A stretch of 29,206 nucleotides of DNA from Candidatus Poseidoniaceae archaeon. Its GTDB lineage: Archaea > Thermoplasmatota > Poseidoniia > Poseidoniales > Poseidoniaceae. Below, in pieces: positions 15,177 through 22,988 of the stretch. The position numbers and the translations under genes were made by a program. Under the pieces are notes generated by a model. The model saw only the letters and a list, made by a program, of their open reading frames with translations. It was not told the origin of the DNA and did not search any database. The stretch is from positions 1 through 29,206 of the forward strand of contig JALRLN010000005.1 of NCBI GenBank assembly GCA_023254445.1. The letters run 5' to 3'. Position 1 is the stretch's first letter. Every line of letters starts with the position of its first letter.

Positions 15177-16768
15177 TGGATCTCGTGAGCATCGTTCTCG
15201 TTGGCTTGCCCATGGTCGTCAGCCTGCTGCTGCTGAGCCTTGTCGGGCTGGTTCCTGCGGCGCTCCGTCCACGGTTGGCCGTGCCCATGCGCCTCGTCAC
15301 CTTCGTGGTCGGCGTGGTGCTGTTCCTGGTCACCACGGGGATGTTCTTCGGCACCCTCGGCGAGGTGGATTGGCTCGGCATCGGATTCAACACCTACGTG
15401 TTTGAGGAACAATACACGTGGATCGAGAGCCTCGGTGTCACATGGCACGTCGGCCTTGACGCACTCTCCTTCCCAATGGTGTGGCTGACGGCCTTCCTGC
15501 TCCCCGTCACGCAGATCGCCACGTGGAACGAAAAGCGCGGTGAAGTCTACCACCCTCTCATTTTGTTGATGGGTGCGACGCTGATCGGTGTCTTCGTCAG
15601 CCTCGACCTGTTCATGTTCTACATCTTCTGGGAATTGACCCTCATTCCGATGTTCTTCCTCATCCTGAAGTGGGGTGGTGCAGAACGCAGGTATGCGGCT
15701 CAGAAGTTCTTCATCTACACCTTCACCGCCTCGGTCGTGATGCTGCTTGGACTCGTGACGCTCTACTTCCTGCAGCAGCCCACGCAAGCAGGCGCCTATG
15801 CAGGGTCCTTCACCGGCCGCAGTTTCGACCTCGTCAACCTCTCGGAGGTCGCCATGGCCGCCAACACCGACGGGGTGTTCCTCGGGAAAACCATGCAAGC
15901 GGTCCTTTTCGTGATGCTGATGCTCGGCTTCCTCGTCAAGTTGCCCGCAGCCCCCTTCCACACCTGGCTCCCCGACGCACACGTGCAGGCCCCCACAGGC
16001 GGCTCGATGCTGCTGGCTGGCGTGATGCTCAAGATGGGTGCCTACGGCATGTTCCGAATTCCGGTCACGCTCTTCCCTCATGCGCTTGAACAGTTCCAAT
16101 TCGCACTGATGTTGTTTGGCTTCGTCTCCTTGGTGTACGGGGCCATCGTCTGCCTCGGCCAGACGAACCTCAAGAAAATGGTCGCCTATTCCTCCGTCTC
16201 CCACATGGGTGTCATCCTGCTGGGCATCGCCAGCCAACAGCCCATCGGCTACGCTGCAGCCCTCTTCATGATGTTCGCTCACGGGATCATCTCCCCGATG
16301 CTCTTCGCGGTGTGTGGCGCGTTCAAGCACCACTACCACAGCATGGAGATCGGAGCGATGCGCGGCATGGCGAAGCATTCCCCGTGGATTGCGACCTCGA
16401 TGATGTTCGGCTGGATGGCCAGCCTTGGTCTTCCCCTGCTCGCGGGATTCGTGGCTGAATTCATGCTCCTTGTGGCCTACTGGGCCACGTTTGGATGGTG
16501 GATCCTCGGTCCGGGTTTGGCCCTCGCCATCACGGCAGCGTACTACCTGTGGTCCATGCAGCGCACGATCTTCGAGGGCGGTGAGGCGACCCAGCCCCCT
16601 GCTGGCATGGAGGGCAAGCCCATCCCCGACCTCGACACGAGCGAGAAGGTGGCCATGCTGATCCTCGCCGCAGCCACCGTCCTCTTCGGCATCTTCCCCT
16701 TCATTGCCTTGGACATGATGGACGCGTGGACCCAGGCTGCATTCGTAGTGCTCTTTGGAGGTGCTTGA
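15176..16768 (+). CDS. nuoM: Complex I subunit M (ND4), antiporter-like
   Basis: The middle proton pump. It has 530 residues, normal for the family. Key residues are Glu153 in YIFWELTLIP, Lys255 in FLVKLPAAPFHTWLPDAH, and Lys286 in AGVMLKMGAYG, corresponding to the functional Glu and Lys pair of E. coli NuoM. KKMVAYSSVSHMG follows. I chose ATG 15176, which overlaps the nuoL stop (TGATG), over the in-frame GTG at 15161 inside nuoL. The end of the gene contains GGAGGTG, serving as ribosome binding site for nuoN. Confidence 0.97.
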   Translation: MDLVSIVLVGLPMVVSLLLLSLVGLVPAALRPRLAVPMRLVTFVVGVVLFLVTTGMFFGTLGEVDWLGIGFNTYVFEEQYTWIESLGVTWHVGLDALSFPMVWLTAFLLPVTQIATWNEKRGEVYHPLILLMGATLIGVFVSLDLFMFYIFWELTLIPMFFLILKWGGAERRYAAQKFFIYTFTASVVMLLGLVTLYFLQQPTQAGAYAGSFTGRSFDLVNLSEVAMAANTDGVFLGKTMQAVLFVMLMLGFLVKLPAAPFHTWLPDAHVQAPTGGSMLLAGVMLKMGAYGMFRIPVTLFPHALEQFQFALMLFGFVSLVYGAIVCLGQTNLKKMVAYSSVSHMGVILLGIASQQPIGYAAALFMMFAHGIISPMLFAVCGAFKHHYHSMEIGAMRGMAKHSPWIATSMMFGWMASLGLPLLAGFVAEFMLLVAYWATFGWWILGPGLALAITAAYYLWSMQRTIFEGGEATQPPAGMEGKPIPDLDTSEKVAMLILAAATVLFGIFPFIALDMMDAWTQAAFVVLFGGA

Positions 16769-16769
16769 G

Positions 16770-18503
16770 ATGTCGGAACAGAGCGTCCCTGCCTTCTCGT
16801 CGGAGTTCTTCGGCTACTTCGCCGCAGAAACCGTCTTGCTCGTGGGCCTCGTTCTCTTGATCGTCGTCCCCAACCTCGGCAAGGGCACCTTCCGCGTCCC
16901 CGGAACGCAGGCCCGTGTTCCGTGGTTCTTCGGTGGCGAGCGCTACGCGTTCACGGGCCGTCCAGACGTGCCGGGCTACATCTCCGTGTTTGTCCTGCTC
17001 ACGGCCTTTATGCTCCTGCTGAACGACCTTCTGAACGGATGGGACGGCGCCGCGACGAGCGCCTTGGTCCACGCGCATGGCGACACGTCGGTGCGCATCC
17101 TCGCCGCGACGCCCTTCAGCCGCTTGATGGAGACCCTGTTCATCGGGGCGCTTCTGTTGGTGGCCGTCGCCTCGCTCGACCGTTACCGCTCGACCCAACC
17201 CGGTGCCGTGCGCAGCGTTCGGGAACTGTACAACAACAGGCGTCAGGCGGATTTGCACATCCTGCTGCTCACGTGTGCCCTCGGCATGAGCACCGTGGCC
17301 CTGGCGGAGAACCTCTTCGTGCTCTTCGTCGGACTCGAGTTGGCCTCCTTCTCAAGTTACGTCTTGGTGGCGTTCAACAAGGAATCCAAAGCAGGTTCTG
17401 AAGGCGGCATGAAGTACTTCATCGTGGGATCTGCCTCCTCCGGCGTTGGGCTCTACGGCCTCTCCTTGCTCTACCTCTGGGCAGGGACCCTTCAGGTGGA
17501 CGCCTTGGCGCTTGCGTGGTCGAACATCGGTCAGGAAGTGCTGCCGTACGTCGCGCTCGGCTTGATGCTCGTCGGCTTCGGATTCAAGGTCAGTGCAGCA
17601 CCCTTCCATTTCGCTGCGCCCGACGCCTACGCTGGAGCAGCCTCCCCCTTCGCCGGCCTGCTCGCCACGGCGAGCAAGGCCATGGGCATGGTGGGGTTGT
17701 TCCGCATCCTCCTTGTGGTGACGCTTCCGGACGGCACGGAAGGAAGCGCGGTGTGGCTCATGCTCCTCGGGATCCTCGCGGCCGTCACCATGACCTGGGG
17801 CAACATCGCGGCCCTCGGAAGCACGAACCCGAAGCGGATGTTGGCGTACTCCTCCGTGGCGCACGCTGGCTACATGCTCGCGGCGCTGACCGCCGTTGGC
17901 GTGTGGAACCTCGGTGAGGAAGCCCTGAGCCCGGCGGCCCAGGAAGCATCGGAAGCGGTGCTGACGGCCCTCCTCTTCCACCTCGTCGTGCTGGTCGCGT
18001 TCAAGATGGGCGCTTTCCTTGTGCTCGGCGTGTTGGAGAACGAGGGTGAGATCCGCGACGACCGTGCCTTGGCCGGGCTTGGACGTCGCTCCCCGCTCTT
18101 GGCGGTGACGATGTTCATCTTCATGCTCAGCCTTGCCGGCGTGCCGCCCCTCTCCGGTTTCCTCTCCAAGTTGCTCGTCATCATGGGGATCGTCAAGGTC
18201 GCCGCCGTCGACGTCGGGACCAGCGGTGCAAGCATCGGTTTCCTTGGGATGGACCTGCACTGGGTCTGGGGCCTTGCCTTGCTGATGGTGCTGAACAGCG
18301 CCATTTCCGTGTTCTATTACCTCCGAATTGGCGTCGTGATGTTCTTCGACGCACCTGCCGCTGGCCGCGACCATCCCGTCCCTCGCGCCGTCTTTGCGAC
18401 CGTGGCCATCACCGCCTGCTTGGTTGGCACGTTGCTCTTCGGCATCTGGGGCGACCCGCTCATCGAGGTTTGCCGCTCCGCTGCTGCAGCGCTGCTTGGC
18501 TGA
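16770..18503 (+). CDS. nuoN: Complex I subunit N (ND2), antiporter-like
   Basis: The proton pump nearest the quinone module and the last gene of the operon. It has 577 residues, somewhat longer than the bacterial 480-500. Family marks are LFVLFVGLELASFSSYVLVA with the key Glu, GGMKYFIVGS, GFGFKVSAAPFHFAAPDAY with the key Lys, KRMLAYSSVAHAGYML, and LSLAGVPPLSGFLSK. An extra segment lies between the first two membrane regions (about 80-150). I chose ATG 16770, one base after the nuoM stop and seven bases after GGAGGTG, over the TTG at 16755. No nuoE, nuoF or nuoG follows: the next gene is aIF1A. Confidence 0.96.
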   Translation: MSEQSVPAFSSEFFGYFAAETVLLVGLVLLIVVPNLGKGTFRVPGTQARVPWFFGGERYAFTGRPDVPGYISVFVLLTAFMLLLNDLLNGWDGAATSALVHAHGDTSVRILAATPFSRLMETLFIGALLLVAVASLDRYRSTQPGAVRSVRELYNNRRQADLHILLLTCALGMSTVALAENLFVLFVGLELASFSSYVLVAFNKESKAGSEGGMKYFIVGSASSGVGLYGLSLLYLWAGTLQVDALALAWSNIGQEVLPYVALGLMLVGFGFKVSAAPFHFAAPDAYAGAASPFAGLLATASKAMGMVGLFRILLVVTLPDGTEGSAVWLMLLGILAAVTMTWGNIAALGSTNPKRMLAYSSVAHAGYMLAALTAVGVWNLGEEALSPAAQEASEAVLTALLFHLVVLVAFKMGAFLVLGVLENEGEIRDDRALAGLGRRSPLLAVTMFIFMLSLAGVPPLSGFLSKLLVIMGIVKVAAVDVGTSGASIGFLGMDLHWVWGLALLMVLNSAISVFYYLRIGVVMFFDAPAAGRDHPVPRAVFATVAITACLVGTLLFGIWGDPLIEVCRSAAAALLG

Positions 18504-18518
18504 GCCTCGTGCGCGGTT

Positions 18519-18527
18519 GGGTTCAAG
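18519..18527 (+). promoter_or_regulatory. Candidate promoter element GGGTTCAAG upstream of the aIF1A gene
   Basis: GGGTTCAAG ends 35 bases before the ATG, in the 59-base gap after nuoN. The same element with S = C or G precedes three other genes here at a tighter spacing (see the finding on this motif). No standard TATA box is visible in this gap. Confidence 0.35.
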
Positions 18528-18562
18528 AGGGGTCGGTCGCTCGCTCGATGTAGGGAAGCACG

Positions 18563-19252
18563 ATGGGACGACGACGTGAGGAGAAGGTCGACGAAGAAGA
18601 GCTCGCTCGCCTCGAGTCCTCCGAGGACGAAGGGAACGTCGGCAAGATCCGCGTGAAGATGCCCAACACGCGCGTGAACGAGATGTTCGCCCTCGCTGAG
18701 CAGTTGCTCGGCGGCCGTCGCGTGACTGTGTTGTGCGCCGACGGCGAAACCCGACTCGCGCGGATCCCCGGCAAGATGCGTCGTCGGCAGTGGGTCCGCG
18801 AAGGCGACCTGATCATCGTTTGGCCGTGGGATTTCCAGGACAGCAAAGCGGACGTCAAGCACCGCTACACAAAGACGCAGGCCATGTACCTCTCACGCAA
18901 GGGCGTGCTTCCCGAAGTCGTGGACCTGTTCGGTACCTCGTACAGCGGTGATGACTTCGACGAGGACGACGACCTGTTCGGTGACATGGACGACGACGAC
19001 ATCATGCTCGATGAGGAGGCTGACGACGACGGCCTCTTTGGGGACGACGACGATGAGGACGACGATGACGACGACCTTTTCGGAGGCGACGATGACGACG
19101 ATGACCTGTTCGGCGACGACGATGAAGAGGACGACGCGTTGGACACGTCCGACGACGGCACCGCAGAAGAGGGGGCCTTTACGCCCGTTGCCTTCGACGA
19201 TGCAGACGACGACGAGGACGTGACCGACGGCGTCGACGAACTCTTTGGTTGA
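18563..19252 (+). CDS. eif1A: Translation initiation factor 1A with a long acidic tail
   Basis: Binds the A-site side of the small ribosomal subunit during initiation. Residues 1-125 are a complete aIF1A: a basic start, then an OB fold (about 28-112) with NTRVNEMFALAEQLLGGRRV, GETRLARIPGKMRRRQWV and GDLIIVWPWDFQ. Archaeal aIF1A usually ends here, at about 100-115 residues. This protein continues to 229 with an extremely Asp/Glu-rich tail with six [D/G/E]LFG units at 121, 137, 157, 171, 181 and 226, the last forming the C-terminus. Eukaryotic eIF1A also has an acidic C-tail ending in DIDDI that contacts eIF5B; similarity of role is inference. The gene ends eight bases inside the longest possible RIO frame, but the chosen RIO start lies after it. 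Confidence 0.95.
   Translation: MGRRREEKVDEEELARLESSEDEGNVGKIRVKMPNTRVNEMFALAEQLLGGRRVTVLCADGETRLARIPGKMRRRQWVREGDLIIVWPWDFQDSKADVKHRYTKTQAMYLSRKGVLPEVVDLFGTSYSGDDFDEDDDLFGDMDDDDIMLDEEADDDGLFGDDDDEDDDDDDLFGGDDDDDDLFGDDDEEDDALDTSDDGTAEEGAFTPVAFDDADDDEDVTDGVDELFG
18950..19249 (+). repeat. Degenerate LFG-Asp-rich tandem repeats in the aIF1A tail
   Basis: The DNA repeats GAC/GAT runs with CTGTTCGG or CTCTTTGG modules about every 30-60 bases, coding DLFG followed by 3-10 acidic residues. Unit lengths vary, so this is a low-complexity expansion rather than an exact tandem repeat. Slippage could change its length between strains. Confidence 0.75.
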
Positions 19253-19286
19253 ACGCTCGGGCGTCATGCGAGGCGGTGGGCTCGGC

Positions 19287-20270
19287 ATGGCGCACGACGA
19301 CCACTGGGACGAACTTACCGAACGCTCACGTCAGCGCCGCGGGCGGCGCGGGCGTCGACGCCAGCCAGAGATGAGCGAAGATGAGGTCAAGGACCTCGCC
19401 CATGAACGCCGCGAAACCGACGCCTTCCTCGCTGGTCTGGAGGACGGAGGGTCCGGGTACCGATGGATGAAGGAGGACCGTTACCGCAGGATGTTTCGTG
19501 ACATTGAGGACAAACTGCAGGGGGTGCTCGGCGCGGGTCCCTTCGAATGGGTGGACCGTCGTGTGTTCGATCAGGTCTTCGACCGCCTCACCCTGATGTC
19601 CGTGTACAAACTGATGTCGGATGGCGTCGTTGACACCTTGGACCACCCCATCGCCCGCGGGAAGGAAGCCCACGTCTTCCACGGGACCACCATGGACGGC
19701 GATGCGGTGGCGGTGAAGATCTTCCACACGTCGAATGCCGTTTTCAAGAACCTCGTCCAGTACATCGAAGGGGATCCACGATTTGGAGGGTTGAAGCGCC
19801 GGCACCGTGACCTGGTGGACATTTGGGTCAGGAAGGAGCACCGTAACCTTGAGCGCCTTCGAAAGTGGGGGTTGTCCGTTCCTGCTGCGCTTGGCGTGCA
19901 GCGCAACGTGCTCGTGATGGAGTACATTGGTGACGCCTCCGCTCCCGCACGAAAACTCCGGGAGGTCGAGGTTGAGGACGCCGAAACCGTCTACGTAGCG
20001 CTCCTCGAATTCCTTGCTGTGGCGTGGCAGAAGGCGAGGTTGGTGCACGGTGATTTCTCGCCGTACAACATCCTTTGGCACAACAATGCTCCAGTGGTCA
20101 TCGACGTCGGTCAAGCCGTCATCGATTCCCATCCGAAGTCCCGTGAGTTCCTTGTTCGGGACGTGACGCGGCTCGTTGAATGGGGGCAGCGTCAAGGGTT
20201 GGACGTTGAGGTCGCCGACGCGCTCGTCGACGTGCTGGAGATGCCGTTGGACCACGTCGAAGAGGTCTGA
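19287..20270 (+). CDS. rio1: RIO-family atypical protein kinase / ATPase (RIO1-like)
   Basis: RIO kinases act in maturation of the small ribosomal subunit. It has 327 residues. ARGKEAHVFHG (123-133) is the modified nucleotide loop; Lys144 in AVKIFHTSNAVFKN is the ATP-binding lysine. VHGDFSPYNIL (253-263) has catalytic Asp256 and Asn261; VIDVGQAV (271-278) has metal-binding Asp273. These fit RIO1 (HGDFSEYNIL, IDVSQ) better than RIO2, and the N-terminal part is a basic Arg-rich stretch (12-25) rather than a winged helix. I chose ATG 19287 because AGGCGGTGGG lies just before it; ATG 19266 and TTG 19245 are in-frame alternatives. It sits directly after aIF1A, a frequent archaeal arrangement. The stop TGA abuts the stop of the convergent KH gene. 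Confidence 0.93.
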   Translation: MAHDDHWDELTERSRQRRGRRGRRRQPEMSEDEVKDLAHERRETDAFLAGLEDGGSGYRWMKEDRYRRMFRDIEDKLQGVLGAGPFEWVDRRVFDQVFDRLTLMSVYKLMSDGVVDTLDHPIARGKEAHVFHGTTMDGDAVAVKIFHTSNAVFKNLVQYIEGDPRFGGLKRRHRDLVDIWVRKEHRNLERLRKWGLSVPAALGVQRNVLVMEYIGDASAPARKLREVEVEDAETVYVALLEFLAVAWQKARLVHGDFSPYNILWHNNAPVVIDVGQAVIDSHPKSREFLVRDVTRLVEWGQRQGLDVEVADALVDVLEMPLDHVEEV

Positions 20271-21020
20271 TCACTCCTCTTCGTCCCACGAGATGGATTC
20301 GTCGTCGGCCAACCCCATCATCGCTTCAACGGCCTCGTCGTCCTCCGGGTCAACCTGAGCGGCTCGGAAACGGCGGTTGCGGCGCTCGCGTGCTTGGTCC
20401 AATCCGGGGACCAAGGATTCGAAGCCTGTTGCCTCTGCGTCACCTTGGTCACGCACCTCGATGCTCCCGAGTTGGCGGCGCTCGATCCTGTTCCGCTTTG
20501 TCGCCCGCTCAAGGAAGCTCATCACGGACCCATGCTCCGCTCCACCCGCAAGCATGTCAACGGCTTGCCGTGCGAGCGCCAGCCCCTCTTCTTCGGCAAT
20601 GATGACCACCGTTGACTTGTAGATCGTGATGCTGCTGCCCGTGATCTGTTCGATGCGTTGGCGGATTTTCCCTTGGCTCCCGATGATGCGAGCACGGACG
20701 CGCTGCAGTTGCTTCGCGCGCTTGCCGACGTGGTCACGCAGGTCGACCATCTCGAAGTAACACCCGTCATCAAAGAGGCTCACTGCGACCTTGGGGGCCA
20801 TGCCTCGTCCGATCGCCTTCACCACGTCCGGCATTTTGAGCGCCCGGACAGGGTCATAGGAGCCGGGTTCACCCCACTCCACCTCCACATCGCCGGACTC
20901 GGAGTCCACGTGGAGGGCGACGGCTCCGGACGCCTCGGCCAGTGCCTTCAGGGTCACCCCTTTTGCGCCGATGAGCACGGCAATCCGGTCCCGAGGGATG
21001 CGGGGCAGCGCCTGTCGCAT
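20271..21020 (-). CDS. KH-domain RNA-binding protein, archaeal Dim2/Pno1-like
   Basis: 249 residues with two KH domains. KH1 is about 6-65 with the GxxG loop GAKG (18-21); KH2 is about 103-160 with IIGSQGKIRQRIEQITG (112-128). This matches the archaeal homologue of Dim2/Pno1, which binds the 3' region of 16S-type rRNA and works with aIF1A and RIO factors. The C-terminal 80 residues are charged (KRNRIERRQ, then ERRNRRFRA) and end in an acidic tail. I chose the ATG at 21020: KH1 begins immediately after it, and the longer frame (to 21152) overlaps the upstream gene and is compositionally odd. It lies 25 bases downstream of the surface-protein gene on the same strand, so it is probably co-transcribed with it. 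Confidence 0.9.
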   Translation of the reverse strand: MRQALPRIPRDRIAVLIGAKGVTLKALAEASGAVALHVDSESGDVEVEWGEPGSYDPVRALKMPDVVKAIGRGMAPKVAVSLFDDGCYFEMVDLRDHVGKRAKQLQRVRARIIGSQGKIRQRIEQITGSSITIYKSTVVIIAEEEGLALARQAVDMLAGGAEHGSVMSFLERATKRNRIERRQLGSIEVRDQGDAEATGFESLVPGLDQARERRNRRFRAAQVDPEDDEAVEAMMGLADDESISWDEEE

Positions 21021-21045
21021 GGTGTTCCGGCGGTGCTGCCGTTCT

Positions 21046-22860
21046 TCAATCCCGTGGGCGTCGCCCGAGCACGCCGACCAGCAGACCGGCGAGCAGCACC
21101 AAACCAAGCGATGGTGCAAAGGACGGAACGAGGCCGGGCGAAATCGAGGCACCGGTGACCACGAAGTAGGCCGCGTTGTTCGCCTCGTTGTACTCGTCGA
21201 TGCCGTCGAAGGGGTCGATGACCACGCGGATGTCGAGTTGACCTTGGGTGGTGACCGTCAGGTTCCACTCGATGACCTCCATCGCGTCGTTCAGGTCTGC
21301 GCTGTCCACCGTTCGGGTTTCGAGGACCGTCCAGTCCACGTTCGACAAGCGGTCTGCGGGTGCGGTTTCGAGGCGCAGTTTAACGGGGCCACCAAAGTAA
21401 GCCTCGTTCGTCTCCAAGGTGGACGTGATACGCACCAACCCTTCGGCCTGCGTGGGCTTCACCACGAGCCGGTCGATCACCGTCCCGGTCGCGTTCCACC
21501 GGAGGTCGAGGCCCGGGAGGATCTGGAAGGACGAAGGAACGGTGGTCATCGCATTGCCCGCCGCGTCGGTGACCACCGCCCGCACCATCAGGTATTGGCC
21601 GGATTTCGTGGCCCACGATGCCAGCCCGAGGCTGCCGTTCAGCCCACCGGTTCCAAGGCTCACCCAGCGTCCAGTAAGGTCCGGCGTGGAGCCGACGCCG
21701 TTGGCGTCGAAGCCGTACTCCATGTACGACGAACTTTCGTCGATGCCCGCTCCATCGTCCTCTGCGGCGAAGGTCACGGCGATGGCTCCGGTTCGGCTTG
21801 TCGTCAGCTCAGGCAGGGTCCACCCGAGTCCCTCGGGTGCGGTGAGGTCGACGGCCACGGCCACCTCCACAACCTCCCCGTCGTTGCCGGCGCGGTCGGT
21901 GCTTCGCAGGTACACGGTGTGCTCCCCTTCGCTGAATTCGAGCGTGATGGCGTCCTCGGTGGTGCTCGTCCACGTGCTGTTGTCGAGCGACCAGGACGCC
22001 GAGGCGACGCCGCTCCCAAAGCCGTCATCGGCGTTGTTGATCAGGCCGCTGAGCTGCACGCTCGAGGTTGATTGCCAACCGCCACTGCTGCCGATGAGCA
22101 CGTTGTTGAGGCTCGGCCCCGTTCTGTCGATGCCGATGAACACCGTGTCTTGGACGTTGTACCCAGATTCGTCCGAGACGGTCAGGACGGCGTTCCACGT
22201 GCCTTCACCCAAGTCCCCGGGGGCCCAATCCCACCCGTAGGCCAAGGTTCCCGGCCCGTCGGTGGCCGGCGTCCCGCTGCCGGGGACGTTGGCGAGGGTG
22301 GCGCGATCAAGGTCGTCGTCGCTGGCACCCCAGCGGAAGGCGAGCGTCCCGGTGGCCGCGACGTTGAACCACAACCGGTCGCTCGAGGAGGTGCCGTTTC
22401 CGCTCGCCGCGTTGAGCACGGTAAAGGCGGTGATGATGGGTTCCTGATTGGCGATGTCGAAGGACCCGGATTCAAGGGTGACCGTCGCGTTGGCGTCGCT
22501 GTCGAAGGCCGTCACGAACACGGTGTAGGTGCCGTTGTCGACGCTCTTCGTGTTGAACGAGGTGTACCACGGGCTCGACGTGGTGTTGACCATGGTCGTC
22601 GTGCTGTCCCCGACGAGGTCCATTCGCATCCATTCGACCGTTCCCGTGCCACTGACGGTGATGAGGAGGGTCAACTGCCCCGTCACGGTGTCGCCTGCGG
22701 AGGGAAGGGAGGAGGAACTGAGGGTCAGGCCAGAACTCCGTGCGATGTCCGGTGCCTCCGGCAGTTCAGCACCAAGGTTGCCGGGCATGCCCGGCTGGTG
22801 GTTGGCATGCACGAGCAGCAGGAGCGCCACCAGAAGGAGCGCGGTGGGCCTGCTGCGCAT
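21046..22860 (-). CDS. Secreted surface protein with Ig-like and CARDB domains and a C-terminal sorting-type tail
   Basis: 604 residues. The ATG at 22860 begins a clear signal peptide (MRSRPTALLLVALLLLVHA); the in-frame extension upstream is Arg-rich and not plausible. Repeated beta-sandwich domains follow, with LRSTDRAGNDGEVVEVAVAV and AVVTDAAGNAM typical of bacterial/archaeal Ig-like repeats. A CARDB-like unit ends at VVIDPFDGIDEYNEANNAAYF. The C-terminus (VPSFAPSLGLVLLAGLLVGVLGRRPRD) is a short Pro-containing motif, one hydrophobic stretch and an Arg cluster. That is the layout of archaeosortase substrates, though the exact PGF-type motif is absent. No enzyme domain is seen. A divergent gene of the same general class starts 128 bases away. 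Confidence 0.85.
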   Translation of the reverse strand: MRSRPTALLLVALLLLVHANHQPGMPGNLGAELPEAPDIARSSGLTLSSSSLPSAGDTVTGQLTLLITVSGTGTVEWMRMDLVGDSTTTMVNTTSSPWYTSFNTKSVDNGTYTVFVTAFDSDANATVTLESGSFDIANQEPIITAFTVLNAASGNGTSSSDRLWFNVAATGTLAFRWGASDDDLDRATLANVPGSGTPATDGPGTLAYGWDWAPGDLGEGTWNAVLTVSDESGYNVQDTVFIGIDRTGPSLNNVLIGSSGGWQSTSSVQLSGLINNADDGFGSGVASASWSLDNSTWTSTTEDAITLEFSEGEHTVYLRSTDRAGNDGEVVEVAVAVDLTAPEGLGWTLPELTTSRTGAIAVTFAAEDDGAGIDESSSYMEYGFDANGVGSTPDLTGRWVSLGTGGLNGSLGLASWATKSGQYLMVRAVVTDAAGNAMTTVPSSFQILPGLDLRWNATGTVIDRLVVKPTQAEGLVRITSTLETNEAYFGGPVKLRLETAPADRLSNVDWTVLETRTVDSADLNDAMEVIEWNLTVTTQGQLDIRVVIDPFDGIDEYNEANNAAYFVVTGASISPGLVPSFAPSLGLVLLAGLLVGVLGRRPRD

Positions 22861-22884
22861 GCCCTTGAGTGGTCCTGAGCCATC

Positions 22885-22893
22885 CTTCAACCC
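22885..22893 (-). promoter_or_regulatory. Candidate promoter element GGGTTGAAG for the minus-strand surface protein gene
   Basis: On the minus strand GGGTTGAAG ends 24 bases before the ATG at 22860, so it covers about -33 to -25. That is where a TATA box lies if the transcript is leaderless. It is half of a divergent promoter region (22861-22988). Confidence 0.4.
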
Positions 22894-22956
22894 TCCCCCG
22901 TGCGAAGCACGCAAGGACCGGCACAGGTGAGGTCCCAAGGCGTTCCGGGCGGAGAT

Positions 22957-22965
22957 GGATTGAAG
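22957..22965 (+). promoter_or_regulatory. Candidate promoter element GGATTGAAG for the zinc-ribbon receptor gene
   Basis: GGATTGAAG ends 23 bases before the ATG at 22989 (positions -32 to -24). Its placement matches the elements before the divergent gene and before uS2. The rest of the 128-base divergent region shows no other recognisable signal. Confidence 0.4.
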
Positions 22966-22988
22966 AGCCGTGGAAGGGACATGGCGCC

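Noticed and set aside
18950..19249. Repeat region as a separate non-coding element
   Set aside because: The GAC/GAT-rich repeats stay in frame with aIF1A to its stop codon, so they are coding low complexity.
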